Assembly (NCBI GenBank): GCA_045595165.1
Contig: JAZNZY010000006.1
Span: 14,657-78,656, forward strand
Length of the DNA: 64,000 nucleotides
Source of the DNA: SFLA01 sp045595165
GTDB lineage: Bacteria > Bacillota > Clostridia > Oscillospirales > CAG-382
Direction of reading: 5' to 3'
Below the pieces are notes generated by a model. That model saw only the letters and a program-made list of their open reading frames with translations, was not told the origin of the DNA and did no database searches. The position numbers and the translations under genes are program-made. Position 1 is the stretch's first letter, and each line of letters starts with the position of its first letter. Of the stretch, positions 34,902-43,535 are shown piece after piece.

Positions 34902-35782
34902 CAGAGGGAATTATAAATTTTTATAAACCCACGGGAATGACATCGCAAACGGCGGTTAATATTGTAAAACGCCTTACGGGCGCAAAAAAAGCAGGTCATT
35001 GCGGAACGCTGGACCCGTTGGCGCAGGGCGTACTGCCTATAATGCTGGGCAACGCCGTTAAAGCCAGCGAATATCTAACCGATCACGACAAGACCTACAT
35101 AGCCGGAATAAAGCTCGGTACGGTAACAGACAGCGGTGATATTACGGGAAACGTTATTTCCGCGTACGAAGGCACACTCCCCTCTTTTGAAGAGTTTGCA
35201 GATGCGGCAAAGCGTTTTACGGGAGAGCAAATGCAGGTGCCTCCTATGTATTCTGCATTGAAGCGGGACGGAAAAAAGCTTGTAGACCTTGCGCGACAAG
35301 GTATAACCGTTGAGCGCGAGCCGAGAAAGATAACCGTGTATTCCATAACCCCTTTTGAACGTGACGGAGAGTTTTTTATGACAGTTTCCTGCTCCAGAGG
35401 CACGTACATACGAACGCTGTGTGAGGATATAGGAGCGGCACTGGGATGCGGTGCCACAATGAGCTCGCTTGAGCGTACTGTGGTTGGTAATTTCCGCAAG
35501 GATGACTCCTTCACCGAAGAAGATATGAAGCGCGGTAATTACGTTATCACACCCGTGGAAAACGTATTCCCCTTCCCCGAATTAAGACTTACGGAGTTTT
35601 TTGACAGACTGTTTGCCAACGGGCAGGCTGTTATGCTTAAAAAGCTTGGATTCGACGGGAAAATCGGTGCAGAGTACAAGGTTTTCGGCAAAAACGGATT
35701 TTACGCTATCGGCGAGATTATCGAAACGGACGGCGTAAAATACTTAAAAAGCAAAAAAATCTTTTTCCCTTACCAAATTTAA
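34898..35782 (+). CDS. truB: tRNA pseudouridine(55) synthase
   Basis: The 294-residue enzyme has the catalytic motif CGTLDPLAQGVLP (Asp about residue 43) and converts U55 in the T-loop of tRNAs. It overlaps nrnA by four bases. The usual next gene ribF is not present; a ParB-family gene follows after about 80 bases, in which nothing else was seen. Confidence 0.94.
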   Translation: MTEGIINFYKPTGMTSQTAVNIVKRLTGAKKAGHCGTLDPLAQGVLPIMLGNAVKASEYLTDHDKTYIAGIKLGTVTDSGDITGNVISAYEGTLPSFEEFADAAKRFTGEQMQVPPMYSALKRDGKKLVDLARQGITVEREPRKITVYSITPFERDGEFFMTVSCSRGTYIRTLCEDIGAALGCGATMSSLERTVVGNFRKDDSFTEEDMKRGNYVITPVENVFPFPELRLTEFFDRLFANGQAVMLKKLGFDGKIGAEYKVFGKNGFYAIGEIIETDGVKYLKSKKIFFPYQI

Positions 35783-35863
35783 CAAAATAAGACAAGATAA
35801 CTGTGGTACTGTATATGCGCCGCAGTTTTTGTTTTATTTAATTGTTTAAAGGAAGTGGAAAAT

Positions 35864-36733
35864 ATGGAATTTGATTCTAAATTACGTTCGAAACGAATTA
35901 TACAAGTGCCCATAAACAGCATAAAGCCCAATTCCGCACAGCCGAGAAAGTATTTTGACAAGACGGAAATAGAAAGACTTGCGGAAAGCATAAAGCAGGT
36001 TGGAATAATATCCCCGCTTATAATACGAAAACGTGACAACAAAGCCACGTTCAGCATTGCGGGAGAATTGCTTACTCCCGAGCAATACGAGCTTATTGCG
36101 GGAGAACGCAGACTGCGGGCGGCGAAAAAAGCGGGACTTAAAAAAGTGCCATGTATATTATCAAAAGCCGACGATAACGGAAGCGCGGTAATGGCACTTA
36201 CGGAAAACCTTCAGAGAAAGGATCTTAACTGCTTTGAGGAGGCATTTGCGATGCAAAGGCTTATGTTTATGACAGAATCCACTCAAAGTGAGCTGGCGCA
36301 AACTCTGGGAATAAGCCAAAGTGCAGTGGCAAACAAGGTGCGGCTTTTAAAATTTTCGGCCGATGAAAGAGAAGAGATACTTAAAAACGGCCTTTCCGAA
36401 AGGCACGCCCGCGCTTTGCTTCGTTTAGAAAGCAAAGGCGACCGAATGTTTATGATAAAACGTATTGCGGACAGAGATCTGAACGCATCTGACACCGAAA
36501 AAGCGATAAACGAGTTTATAAAACACCGTGAGGAAAACGAAAAAACCGGCTCCCGTCGGGTAATCGGCACGGTAGACGTAAGGTTTTTCGTTAATTCCAT
36601 AGACAATGCCGTAACCCTTATACGCAAGGCGGGAATAAACGTGGGAAGTACGAGAAAGGAAAACGTAGATACCATCGAAATAAGCCTTGTGATACCCAAA
36701 ACAGGGGTGAAAATTGTGGAGGAAAATCTGTAA
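35864..36733 (+). CDS. ParB/Noc family DNA-binding protein
   Basis: The 289-residue protein has the ParB CTPase-like N-terminal domain (INSIKPNSAQPRKYF, ELIAGERRLRAAK, LTENLQRKDLNCFEEA), a helix-turn-helix (SELAQTLGISQSAVANKVRLL) and a C-terminal domain (DVRFFVNSIDNAVTLIRKAG) typical of Noc. Noc binds its own chromosomal sites and keeps division off the nucleoid; Spo0J is the alternative. No parA neighbour is present, which favours a Noc-like role. About 18 extra residues lie just before the ELIAGERR motif. Start: ATG at 35864, eight bases after AAGGAAG. Confidence 0.87.
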   Translation: MEFDSKLRSKRIIQVPINSIKPNSAQPRKYFDKTEIERLAESIKQVGIISPLIIRKRDNKATFSIAGELLTPEQYELIAGERRLRAAKKAGLKKVPCILSKADDNGSAVMALTENLQRKDLNCFEEAFAMQRLMFMTESTQSELAQTLGISQSAVANKVRLLKFSADEREEILKNGLSERHARALLRLESKGDRMFMIKRIADRDLNASDTEKAINEFIKHREENEKTGSRRVIGTVDVRFFVNSIDNAVTLIRKAGINVGSTRKENVDTIEISLVIPKTGVKIVEENL

Positions 36734-36739
36734 AAACTA

Positions 36740-36767
36740 TTGACTTTTATTCATTTTGGTTTATACT
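36740..36767 (+). promoter_or_regulatory. Promoter of the Gfo/Idh gene
   Basis: TTGACT (36740-36745), 16 bp, TATACT (36762-36767). Confidence 0.65.
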
Positions 36768-36816
36768 ACACTCAACAGAACAAAGCTTTTTTGCTTTGAA
36801 ATCATGAGGTAGAAAA

Positions 36817-37860
36817 ATGAAAAAAAACATTGCTATTATCGGCTACGGCGGTATGGGTTGGTGGCACGGCGATTATCTCAAGAAGAGCGATGCGTGCAAT
36901 TTGCTTGGCGTGTGGGATATTAATCCCGATAGACTTGTAATAGCACGCAACGAGGGTATAAATACCTATTCTTCACTTGAGGAATTGCTGGGTGACGAAA
37001 GATTGGATATCGTTACTGTTGCAACTCCCAACGACGTACACAAAGAACTTATTATCAAGGTTCTTGAAAGCGGTAAAAACGCTATAAGTGAAAAGCCCGT
37101 TACAATGTGCAGCGAAGATCTTCAGGATATGATCGACGCAAGCAACCGCACGGGAAAATTGTTTACCGTTCACCAGAACCGCAGATGGGACTGCGATTTT
37201 CTGGCTATGAAGCAGGTGTATGAAAGCGGAATTTTAGGTGAAGTGTTCAATATAGAATCCCGTGTACACGGCTCGAGAGGTATCCCCGGCGACTGGCGCG
37301 GAATGAAAAAGCACGGCGGCGGTATGATGCTTGACTGGGGCGTACATATTATCGACCAGATGCTTCTTATGGTTCCCTCAAAGGTAAAAAAGGTTTACTG
37401 CCAGTACGATCACATTACCAACTACGAGGTTGACGACGGATTCAGACTTACCCTTAATTTTGAAAACGGCGTACGCGCTTATCTTGAAGTGGGCACGAGC
37501 AACTTTATCAACCTTCCCCGCTGGTATATGCAGGGTGAAAACGGCACCGCAATTATTAACGATTTCTCCTGCGAAGGAAAGATCGTTTGCGTGGAAAACT
37601 GGGACGAAAAGGACGTTATCCCCGTACGTACCGCCGCAGGTCTTACCAAGACTATGGCTCCCCGTAAGGATGACACCATAAAGACTCACGAAATTCCTCA
37701 GATCACATCCGATGTTCACGATTTCTACCGTAACGTTGCAAAGGCGGTTGACGGTGTGGAAAACCAGCTTATCACACATCCTCAGCTTATGCGCGTAATG
37801 AAGCTGATGGAGGCTTGCAATACGTCTGACGAAACGGGTATGCCCGTGGATTTTGAATAA
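36817..37860 (+). CDS. Gfo/Idh/MocA family NAD(P)-dependent oxidoreductase
   Basis: The 347-residue protein has a Rossmann fold (IAIIGYGGMGWWHGDYL), the family motif EKPVTMCSED (catalytic Lys about residue 93) and a C-terminal domain with GGGMMLDWGVHIIDQML. It oxidises or reduces a sugar, inositol or related compound with NAD(P); the substrate is unknown. It is monocistronic with its own promoter and terminator. Confidence 0.9.
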   Translation: MKKNIAIIGYGGMGWWHGDYLKKSDACNLLGVWDINPDRLVIARNEGINTYSSLEELLGDERLDIVTVATPNDVHKELIIKVLESGKNAISEKPVTMCSEDLQDMIDASNRTGKLFTVHQNRRWDCDFLAMKQVYESGILGEVFNIESRVHGSRGIPGDWRGMKKHGGGMMLDWGVHIIDQMLLMVPSKVKKVYCQYDHITNYEVDDGFRLTLNFENGVRAYLEVGTSNFINLPRWYMQGENGTAIINDFSCEGKIVCVENWDEKDVIPVRTAAGLTKTMAPRKDDTIKTHEIPQITSDVHDFYRNVAKAVDGVENQLITHPQLMRVMKLMEACNTSDETGMPVDFE

Positions 37861-37872
37861 ATAATACGTTTT

Positions 37873-37908
37873 AAAAGACCGATTTCTTTACGAAACCGGT
37901 CTTTTGTG
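37873..37908 (+). terminator. Terminator of the Gfo/Idh gene
   Basis: Stem AAAAGACCG / CGGTCTTTT with a loop containing a second short stem. Confidence 0.8.
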
Positions 37909-37938
37909 TTATAATTTTAAAAAAATATTTGATTTTTT

Positions 37939-37966
37939 TGAAACCAAATCCAAATTTTGACGGTAT
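37939..37966 (+). promoter_or_regulatory. ECF-type promoter before the sigma factor gene
   Basis: TGAAAC (37939-37944), 16 bp, CGGTAT (37961-37966). This matches the general ECF sigma pattern (AAC motif at -35, CGT-like -10 at 16-17 bp) and suggests autoregulation. There is no sigma-A promoter of quality nearby. Confidence 0.55.
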
Positions 37967-37991
37967 ATATAAGTGAAGGGAGGAAAACTGT

Positions 37992-38552
37992 ATGCGGGAC
38001 GAAAAGATTATTGACCTTTATTGGGAAAGAAACGAACGTGCGATAACACAGACCGAGGAAAAATACGGCAGGTATCTTACAAAGATCGCCTATAATATTC
38101 TTGCGGATGAAGAGGACAGCAAAGAAAGCGTTAACGATACGTATCTCGCCGCGTGGAACAGTATGCCTCCTCAACGGCCGACGGCACTTTCGGCTTACCT
38201 CGGTAAGATAACAAGGCAGATCTCCATTGATATTTTCAGAAAAAGAAACCGAGAAAAACGAAAGGTGAGCGAATTCGCCATTTCTTACGATGAGATAAGC
38301 GAGGTTTTATCTGCGGGAGATATGACCGAGGAGCAGGTTCAGGCAAAGCTTTTGGGTGAGGCGATAAATAAATTTCTGCAGGGCCAGCCAAAAGAAGTGC
38401 AGAGTCTGTTTATCGGCAGATATTATTTCCTTGATCCCCTTAAGGAAGTCGCAAAATATTGCGGAATGAGCGAGGGAAAGGCGAAAAGCGTTTTGTTCAG
38501 AACAAGAAATATGCTTAAAGAATACCTGCAAAAGGAGGGATTTGATATATGA
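37992..38552 (+). CDS. ECF-type RNA polymerase sigma factor
   Basis: The 186-residue protein has sigma region 2 (about residues 18-90: ITQTEEKYGRYLTKIAYNILADEEDSKE, AYLGKITRQISIDIFRKR) and a region 4-like C-terminus (about 130-180). It overlaps the next gene by four bases. That gene encodes a membrane protein likely to be its anti-sigma factor, and a serpin lipoprotein follows, so the three form one operon. Confidence 0.88.
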   Translation: MRDEKIIDLYWERNERAITQTEEKYGRYLTKIAYNILADEEDSKESVNDTYLAAWNSMPPQRPTALSAYLGKITRQISIDIFRKRNREKRKVSEFAISYDEISEVLSAGDMTEEQVQAKLLGEAINKFLQGQPKEVQSLFIGRYYFLDPLKEVAKYCGMSEGKAKSVLFRTRNMLKEYLQKEGFDI

Positions 38553-39214
38553 ACCCGGAAATGTTTCACGATGCGCTTAATTATATCGATGACGATATGA
38601 TACTCGCTGTCGATAAGTTAAGACACAAAAAGAAAAGCAAAATTGTGTTTCGCCGCTTGGTTTCGGTAGCGGCGTGCGTATGTATCGTTGCCATATCGGT
38701 TTTCGGAATCGAACATATGAACAAAATAAAAGAAGATACCCCTCTTGACGAAAATTTCGAAACCTCGGGCGACAAAGGAGATATCCCGCCTGCAACCAAT
38801 AACAGCCAGTCAACCGATAATCAGCCTCCTATAGCAGACGAAAGTGTGCCCGCGGAGGACCAGGAGAAGGACGAAACGTCCGTATGTTACGATGAATCTG
38901 CTCCTGCAGAGGATGATCCACCCATGGGAGAAGCGCCACCCGCAGATGAAGCTCCACCTGCAGAGGAAGCGCCTGAAACGCACTTCCCCGAAACCGCAGA
39001 CGATATGCTTATTTTAACGGTAACCGAAATAGCCGAAAACGGGTTTAAAGGATACGTGGTCTGCCAAAACGCTGTATACGACCCGTACGAAAGGATTACG
39101 GTGGTTTATGACGGCCGCGAAACGCCCGCCGAAGGCGAAACGGTGGACGTATATTTTTCAGAATACAACGGAAACACCGTATATGCCAAGCGGATATTTA
39201 TTGTAAAGGAGTAA
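38549..39214 (+). CDS. Putative membrane anti-sigma factor
   Basis: The 221-residue protein has a short cytoplasmic N-terminus (about 1-32), one membrane segment (about 37-55), a long acidic Pro/Glu/Ala-rich linker with repeats of the type APPADEAPP (about 70-145) and an external C-terminal beta domain (about 150-221). The context (four-base overlap with the sigma gene) and topology indicate an anti-sigma factor; no named anti-sigma domain was recognised. Confidence 0.65.
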   Translation: MNPEMFHDALNYIDDDMILAVDKLRHKKKSKIVFRRLVSVAACVCIVAISVFGIEHMNKIKEDTPLDENFETSGDKGDIPPATNNSQSTDNQPPIADESVPAEDQEKDETSVCYDESAPAEDDPPMGEAPPADEAPPAEEAPETHFPETADDMLILTVTEIAENGFKGYVVCQNAVYDPYERITVVYDGRETPAEGETVDVYFSEYNGNTVYAKRIFIVKE

Positions 39215-39218
39215 GAAA

Positions 39219-40838
39219 ATGAAAAAGCACTTTTTACGGTTATGTGTGATCGTTATTATTTTATCTATGTTTATTTGCGGATGTAATGATATTGTGAAAT
39301 CGCCTAATCTCATGAACAACATAAGTGCAGGTGACGTATCTGAAATTCCTCTTTCCGCACCAGGAAACTCTGCAGTTACGGATTTTGCCCTGCGCCTTTT
39401 CAAAGCGGGAAACGAGGACGGGAAAAACACGCTTATCTCTCCCCTTTCCGTGCTTGCCGCACTCTCCATGACGGCAAACGGTGCAAAGGGCGATACACTT
39501 ACAGAAATGGAAAACGTGCTTGGAATGCCCGTTGCTCAGCTTAACGGCTATATGCACAGTTATATGAATTCACTGCCCCAAGGTGAAAAGTATAAACTAT
39601 CTCTTGCCAATTCAATTTGGTTTACCGATGATGATCGTTTTACCGTAAACGAGAACTTTTTGCAGACAAACGCCGATTATTTCGGTGCGGATGTTTACAA
39701 ATCCCCCTTTGACGGTACCACGCTTAAGGATATAAATCTCTGGGTTGAGCAAAAGACCGACGGTATGATACCCGAAATACTTGAAGAAATACCCAAAGAG
39801 GCCATAATGTACCTTATAAACGCCCTTGCTTTTGAGGCGGAGTGGACGGAGATATATACAAAGGATGCCGTAAGTACAAACACTTTTACCACAGCAGACG
39901 GTACCAAGCAGGAGGTTGAATTTATGTATTCAACCGAATGCGGATATTTTGAAGATGAAAATGCGAAGGGATTTATCAAATATTACAAGGATAGAAAATA
40001 TGCGTTTGTTGCTCTTCTGCCCAATGAGGGAGTTACAGTACACGAATACGTAAATTCCCTTACCGGCGAATCCTTGGCGGAAACGCTGGCAAATCCTCAG
40101 GATATCCCCGTTAAAACTGCAATCCCAAAATTTGAAACAGAGTATGATACGGAAATGTCAAAACTCCTTTCCGCAATGGGAATGCCCAAGGCATTTGATG
40201 GCTTTGAAGCAGACTTTTCGGCTCTGGGCACTTCAAGTGCAGGAAACATTTTTATAAGCCGCGTACTCCACAAAACCTTTATTTCGGTGGGTGAAAAAGG
40301 AACGAAGGCAGGCGCCGCCACCGCTGTGGAAATGCAAGATGAATGCGCACCTGAATTTGAGGAAAGCAAAAAGGTTTATCTTGACCGCCCGTTTGTGTAT
40401 ATGCTGATCGACTGCCAAAACAATATTCCCTTCTTTATAGGCACGCTTAACGAAGTAAAAGCCGCCGACACCAATCTTGAAGAGCGGGATAGTGAATACG
40501 AACAGCCGGAAATTTCGAAATATATTACAAAAGAAAACGGTAAATACATTCTTACCCTGCCGGAAAGTAAAAAAACGCTTAAATTAGACGATTCAGAGGA
40601 CGATTTCGTTAATTATATTTCCGATAGTCTGGTTGAAGCGGCAGAAAAAAAGATAACCGAAGACACCGCAAAATACAGTGATTCTCCCCATTTTTATCTT
40701 TCGGTAAATGATGATGGCGAATTGTATCTTGCCGCAGAGGTAATATATTATCTTGATGAGCCCAACGAAAACGTAGGCTGTTTCGATCACGAGCACCTTT
40801 TCTTCAGTGAACGGATCACGAACAGAGAAGGACAATAA
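39219..40838 (+). CDS. Serpin family lipoprotein
   Basis: The 539-residue protein has a lipoprotein signal (FICGC, Cys about 22) and a complete serpin domain (about residues 50-410): NTLISPLSVLAALSMTANGAKGDT, LANSIWF, LINALAFEAEW, FVALLPNEG. The hinge GTKAGAATAV (P15-P6) has the small residues needed for loop insertion, which suggests an inhibitory serpin; P1 is near Glu-Cys in VEMQDEC. The breach motif YLDRPFVYML follows. An extra domain of about 120 residues is appended. It lies four bases after the anti-sigma gene, so it is part of the ECF regulon. Confidence 0.9.
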   Translation: MKKHFLRLCVIVIILSMFICGCNDIVKSPNLMNNISAGDVSEIPLSAPGNSAVTDFALRLFKAGNEDGKNTLISPLSVLAALSMTANGAKGDTLTEMENVLGMPVAQLNGYMHSYMNSLPQGEKYKLSLANSIWFTDDDRFTVNENFLQTNADYFGADVYKSPFDGTTLKDINLWVEQKTDGMIPEILEEIPKEAIMYLINALAFEAEWTEIYTKDAVSTNTFTTADGTKQEVEFMYSTECGYFEDENAKGFIKYYKDRKYAFVALLPNEGVTVHEYVNSLTGESLAETLANPQDIPVKTAIPKFETEYDTEMSKLLSAMGMPKAFDGFEADFSALGTSSAGNIFISRVLHKTFISVGEKGTKAGAATAVEMQDECAPEFEESKKVYLDRPFVYMLIDCQNNIPFFIGTLNEVKAADTNLEERDSEYEQPEISKYITKENGKYILTLPESKKTLKLDDSEDDFVNYISDSLVEAAEKKITEDTAKYSDSPHFYLSVNDDGELYLAAEVIYYLDEPNENVGCFDHEHLFFSERITNREGQ

Positions 40839-40850
40839 AACCGTAAAAAT

Positions 40851-40928
40851 ATCACCCCTAAAATCCTTCGGATTTTTGGGGACCCAAAAAAACATCACCC
40901 CAAGAAGCAAAAACGCTTTTTGGGGTGA
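40851..40928. repeat. Dispersed palindromic repeat, copy D (double)
   Basis: There are two adjacent units. The first reads ATCACCCCTAAAATCC, loop, GGATTTTTGGGGACCC (40851-40885); the second reads ATCACCCCAAGAAGC and GCTTTTTGGGGTGA (40894-40928). They share the ATCACCCC...GGGGACCC ends with copies A-C. They lie between the serpin gene and a convergent gene and may also stop transcription. Confidence 0.65.
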
Positions 40929-40950
40929 ATTGTTTGTTTATGGTGTTTTA

Positions 40951-41667
40951 TTACTTCTTTTTAACCATTACAACAACAACTGCTACAATGATAACAGCGG
41001 CAACGCCACATGCTACGTAGATCCAGGTGTTGTTTCCGCCTGCGGGAGCTTCGGTCGTATCGGAAGAATCAGCGGGAGCCGAAGTGTCTGCGGGAGCAGA
41101 TTCATCTGCAGGAACAGATTCGTCTGCGGGAACGGACTCGTCAGCAGGTTCGGATTCGTCAGCAGGTTCAGATTCGTCAGTAGAAGCACCTGCGCCGCCG
41201 GCTATAATAGAAGCATCATTGGAAACGGTGCCTGCTTCAAAGTCGATACCGGTGAAAACTACGGTATCGCCCTGCTCGAGTGCCATTGCAGCATTTTTGC
41301 CGTTTACGTTCTGATACTGATCGATCTGTGCGGGGTCGCTGGATGCGGAGTGAACGCCAAGAAGGATCTGGCCTTCCTCAAGAGTGATAGCGGGATCGTT
41401 ACCGTCGCCGGTGTGAACGAAAGCTACGGAATATGCGCCGGTGGAATCTGTTGCGTTGAGAACTACGGAGATTGCCCATTTAAGATTTGCTGTAGAAATT
41501 TTATCGCTCTCGGTAACAATAACTACGTCTTCGCCGGAGATAGAGCCGTTAACTACAACCTGAGTTGCATCAGAAACGAAATCGTATCCGTCGGTTGCGG
41601 CGGAAACGGGAAGAACCGCAAGTGCGCACAGCGCAAGACAGGAAATTAAAACTATAATTTTTTTCAT
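40951..41667 (-). CDS. Secreted, membrane-anchored surface protein with PADES repeats
   Basis: The 238-residue protein has a signal peptide (about 1-24, cut near VSAA), a beta-rich domain (about 25-155), a linker of repeated PADES pentapeptides (about 160-205) and a C-terminal membrane helix with a KKK tail. No LPXTG motif is present, so it stays in the membrane with its domain outside. It is related in layout to the gene immediately upstream. The function is unknown. Confidence 0.72.
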   Translation of the reverse strand: MKKIIVLISCLALCALAVLPVSAATDGYDFVSDATQVVVNGSISGEDVVIVTESDKISTANLKWAISVVLNATDSTGAYSVAFVHTGDGNDPAITLEEGQILLGVHSASSDPAQIDQYQNVNGKNAAMALEQGDTVVFTGIDFEAGTVSNDASIIAGGAGASTDESEPADESEPADESVPADESVPADESAPADTSAPADSSDTTEAPAGGNNTWIYVACGVAAVIIVAVVVVMVKKK

Positions 41668-41691
41668 TTTATTTTATCCTTAACAATACTT

Positions 41692-42507
41692 TTATTTCTT
41701 CTTTTTGGAAACCATAACGATTACCGCAACAACAACGATAGCAGCTACAACACCGAGTACTACCCAAAGAACGGTATTGCCGCCTTCTGCGGGCGCTTCT
41801 GCGGAAGTATCTGCGGGAGCGGAAGTGTCTGCGGGTGTAGATTCATCAGCAGGCTTGGATTCGTCTGCGGGAGCAGATTCATCAACAGGATCAGATTCTG
41901 CGGGAAGCTGAGAATCATCGGTTGCGGCAGTGAAGGTAGCTGTGCAAACGTAACCTTCGTCATACCACTTGGTATCGGGAGTGGAGGTGGGAACGGTGAG
42001 ACCTTCAAGATCAAGACCGGTGATAACGAACATATCGCCTACCATCCATGCAGTTGCGGTAGAGATCATAGAAGTAGTAGATGTGTTTACAAAGTTAGTG
42101 GTGTAGTATTCTTCGTCCTGCTGGTAATTTGCATACCACCACTGGGATTCAAGATTACCTGCATCAATAGCAGCCTGAGTAAGATCGCCCCAGTTGTTGC
42201 CGGTGTTAAGACCGTATACAAAGCCGCCTTCGGGAACTTCAAGAGGTGCGCCGGATCCGTCGCCCGTGCCGTTGACCATTTCAACTATTTCGTAAGTGTT
42301 TTCCTTGCCTTCTACAGGTGCAAAAGCAACGTGGAGCCACCAGCCGCCGCCGGAGTAGGTTTCGGTAAAGATAACGCAAGCGCCTTCTGCGGCGGAATCG
42401 TTATAATGAGTAACGTGGAAAGGACTTTCTTCTGCGGAAACCGCCATAGGAGCGAAAGCCATAACCAAAAGAAGTACTGCTGCAAATACGGAAATAATTC
42501 TTTTCAT
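41692..42507 (-). CDS. Secreted, membrane-anchored surface protein with PADES repeats
   Basis: The 271-residue protein has a signal peptide (about 1-25), an extracellular domain rich in aromatic residues (about 26-195), a PADES linker (about 200-235) and a C-terminal membrane helix followed by SKKKK. It lies 24 bases upstream of the other PADES protein gene and shares its linker and anchor but not its outer domain. They are probably co-expressed cell-surface proteins. Confidence 0.72.
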   Translation of the reverse strand: MKRIISVFAAVLLLVMAFAPMAVSAEESPFHVTHYNDSAAEGACVIFTETYSGGGWWLHVAFAPVEGKENTYEIVEMVNGTGDGSGAPLEVPEGGFVYGLNTGNNWGDLTQAAIDAGNLESQWWYANYQQDEEYYTTNFVNTSTTSMISTATAWMVGDMFVITGLDLEGLTVPTSTPDTKWYDEGYVCTATFTAATDDSQLPAESDPVDESAPADESKPADESTPADTSAPADTSAEAPAEGGNTVLWVVLGVVAAIVVVAVIVMVSKKKK

Positions 42508-42613
42508 AAGTATTCTCCTTTAATATTACGGTAATATACCGTTTGTTTCTGAAATTTTAACATATTTGACCCCGTTCAGTCAAGGTATCTTTAAAAAAAC
42601 TTCTTTATTTTTA

Positions 42614-42642
42614 TTGTATTTTCTTCTATTTTATTGTATAAT
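42614..42642 (+). promoter_or_regulatory. Promoter of the murB-whiA-dnaE-PBP operon
   Basis: TTGTAT (42614-42619), 17 bp, TATAAT (42637-42642). Confidence 0.7.
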
Positions 42643-42674
42643 CATTTTGGAAATAAATGTTCGGAGGAATTGAG

Positions 42675-43535
42675 ATGCAGAACATTGTAGAGAATTTACT
42701 TCTGAAGGATCATTCCACTATGCGTGTGGGCGGTATCGCAAAGCGCTCCTGCTTCCCCGATACAGTCGAGGATATGTGCAAGGCTGTGTGGGAATGCAGT
42801 GTGGAAAACAGCAGATTTATTATTGTTGGAAATTGCTCGAATATCATTTTCCCCGACGAAGGCTACGAAGGAACCGTAATATTCACTTATAAGCTCAAAG
42901 GCGTAAATATCGACGGAACGCGGCTTACCGCGCTGTGCGGTGAAAAGCTGACTGCGGTTTCCAAAGCGGCGGCAGATGCGTCACTCTCCGGTCTTGAATT
43001 CGCATACGGAATTCCCGGAACGGTAGGCGGCGGTGTGTTTATGAACGCAGGCGCATACGGAGGCGAAATAAAGGATTGCCTCACTACGGTAAAGGTGCTT
43101 GACCTTAACGGAGAATTATCCGTGCTTCCCGCAGAGGAGCTGGATCTGGGATACAGACACAGTGTGTTTATGAATAAAAATATGTTTGTGCTGGAAGCTA
43201 CCTTTGACCTTACCAGAGGCGACAAGGAAGAGATAAAGCGGATGTGCGAACTGAACATGTCCAAAAGAAGTGACAAACAGCCCCTCGATATGCCCTCCTG
43301 CGGAAGCACATTCAAGCGGCCCGAGGGACACTTTGCGGGTGCACTTATCGAACAATGCGGATTAAAGGGCTTCAGCATAGGCGGTGCGCAGGTTTCGGAG
43401 AAGCACGCCGGATTCATCGTGAACACCGGAAACGCCACGGCAAATGACATTGAGGCGCTTATAAAGCACATTCAAAAGACAGTTTACGAAAACACAGGCG
43501 TCGAATTAACGCCCGAAATAAGGATTATAAAATAA
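42675..43535 (+). CDS. murB: UDP-N-acetylmuramate dehydrogenase
   Basis: The 286-residue flavoenzyme reduces UDP-GlcNAc-enolpyruvate in cell-wall precursor synthesis. It shows the FAD-binding segment VGNCSNIIF, the GIPGTVGGGVFMNAGAYGGE block, GYRHSVF (catalytic Arg), CGSTFKRP (catalytic Ser) and TPEIRII (Glu). The ATG at 42675 has GGAGG seven bases upstream. Together with whiA it forms a common Firmicute gene pair. Confidence 0.95.
   Translation: MQNIVENLLLKDHSTMRVGGIAKRSCFPDTVEDMCKAVWECSVENSRFIIVGNCSNIIFPDEGYEGTVIFTYKLKGVNIDGTRLTALCGEKLTAVSKAAADASLSGLEFAYGIPGTVGGGVFMNAGAYGGEIKDCLTTVKVLDLNGELSVLPAEELDLGYRHSVFMNKNMFVLEATFDLTRGDKEEIKRMCELNMSKRSDKQPLDMPSCGSTFKRPEGHFAGALIEQCGLKGFSIGGAQVSEKHAGFIVNTGNATANDIEALIKHIQKTVYENTGVELTPEIRIIK

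Noticed and set aside
41027..41314. Plus-strand frame rich in SSAG repeats
   Set aside because: It is the antisense reading of the PADES repeats.
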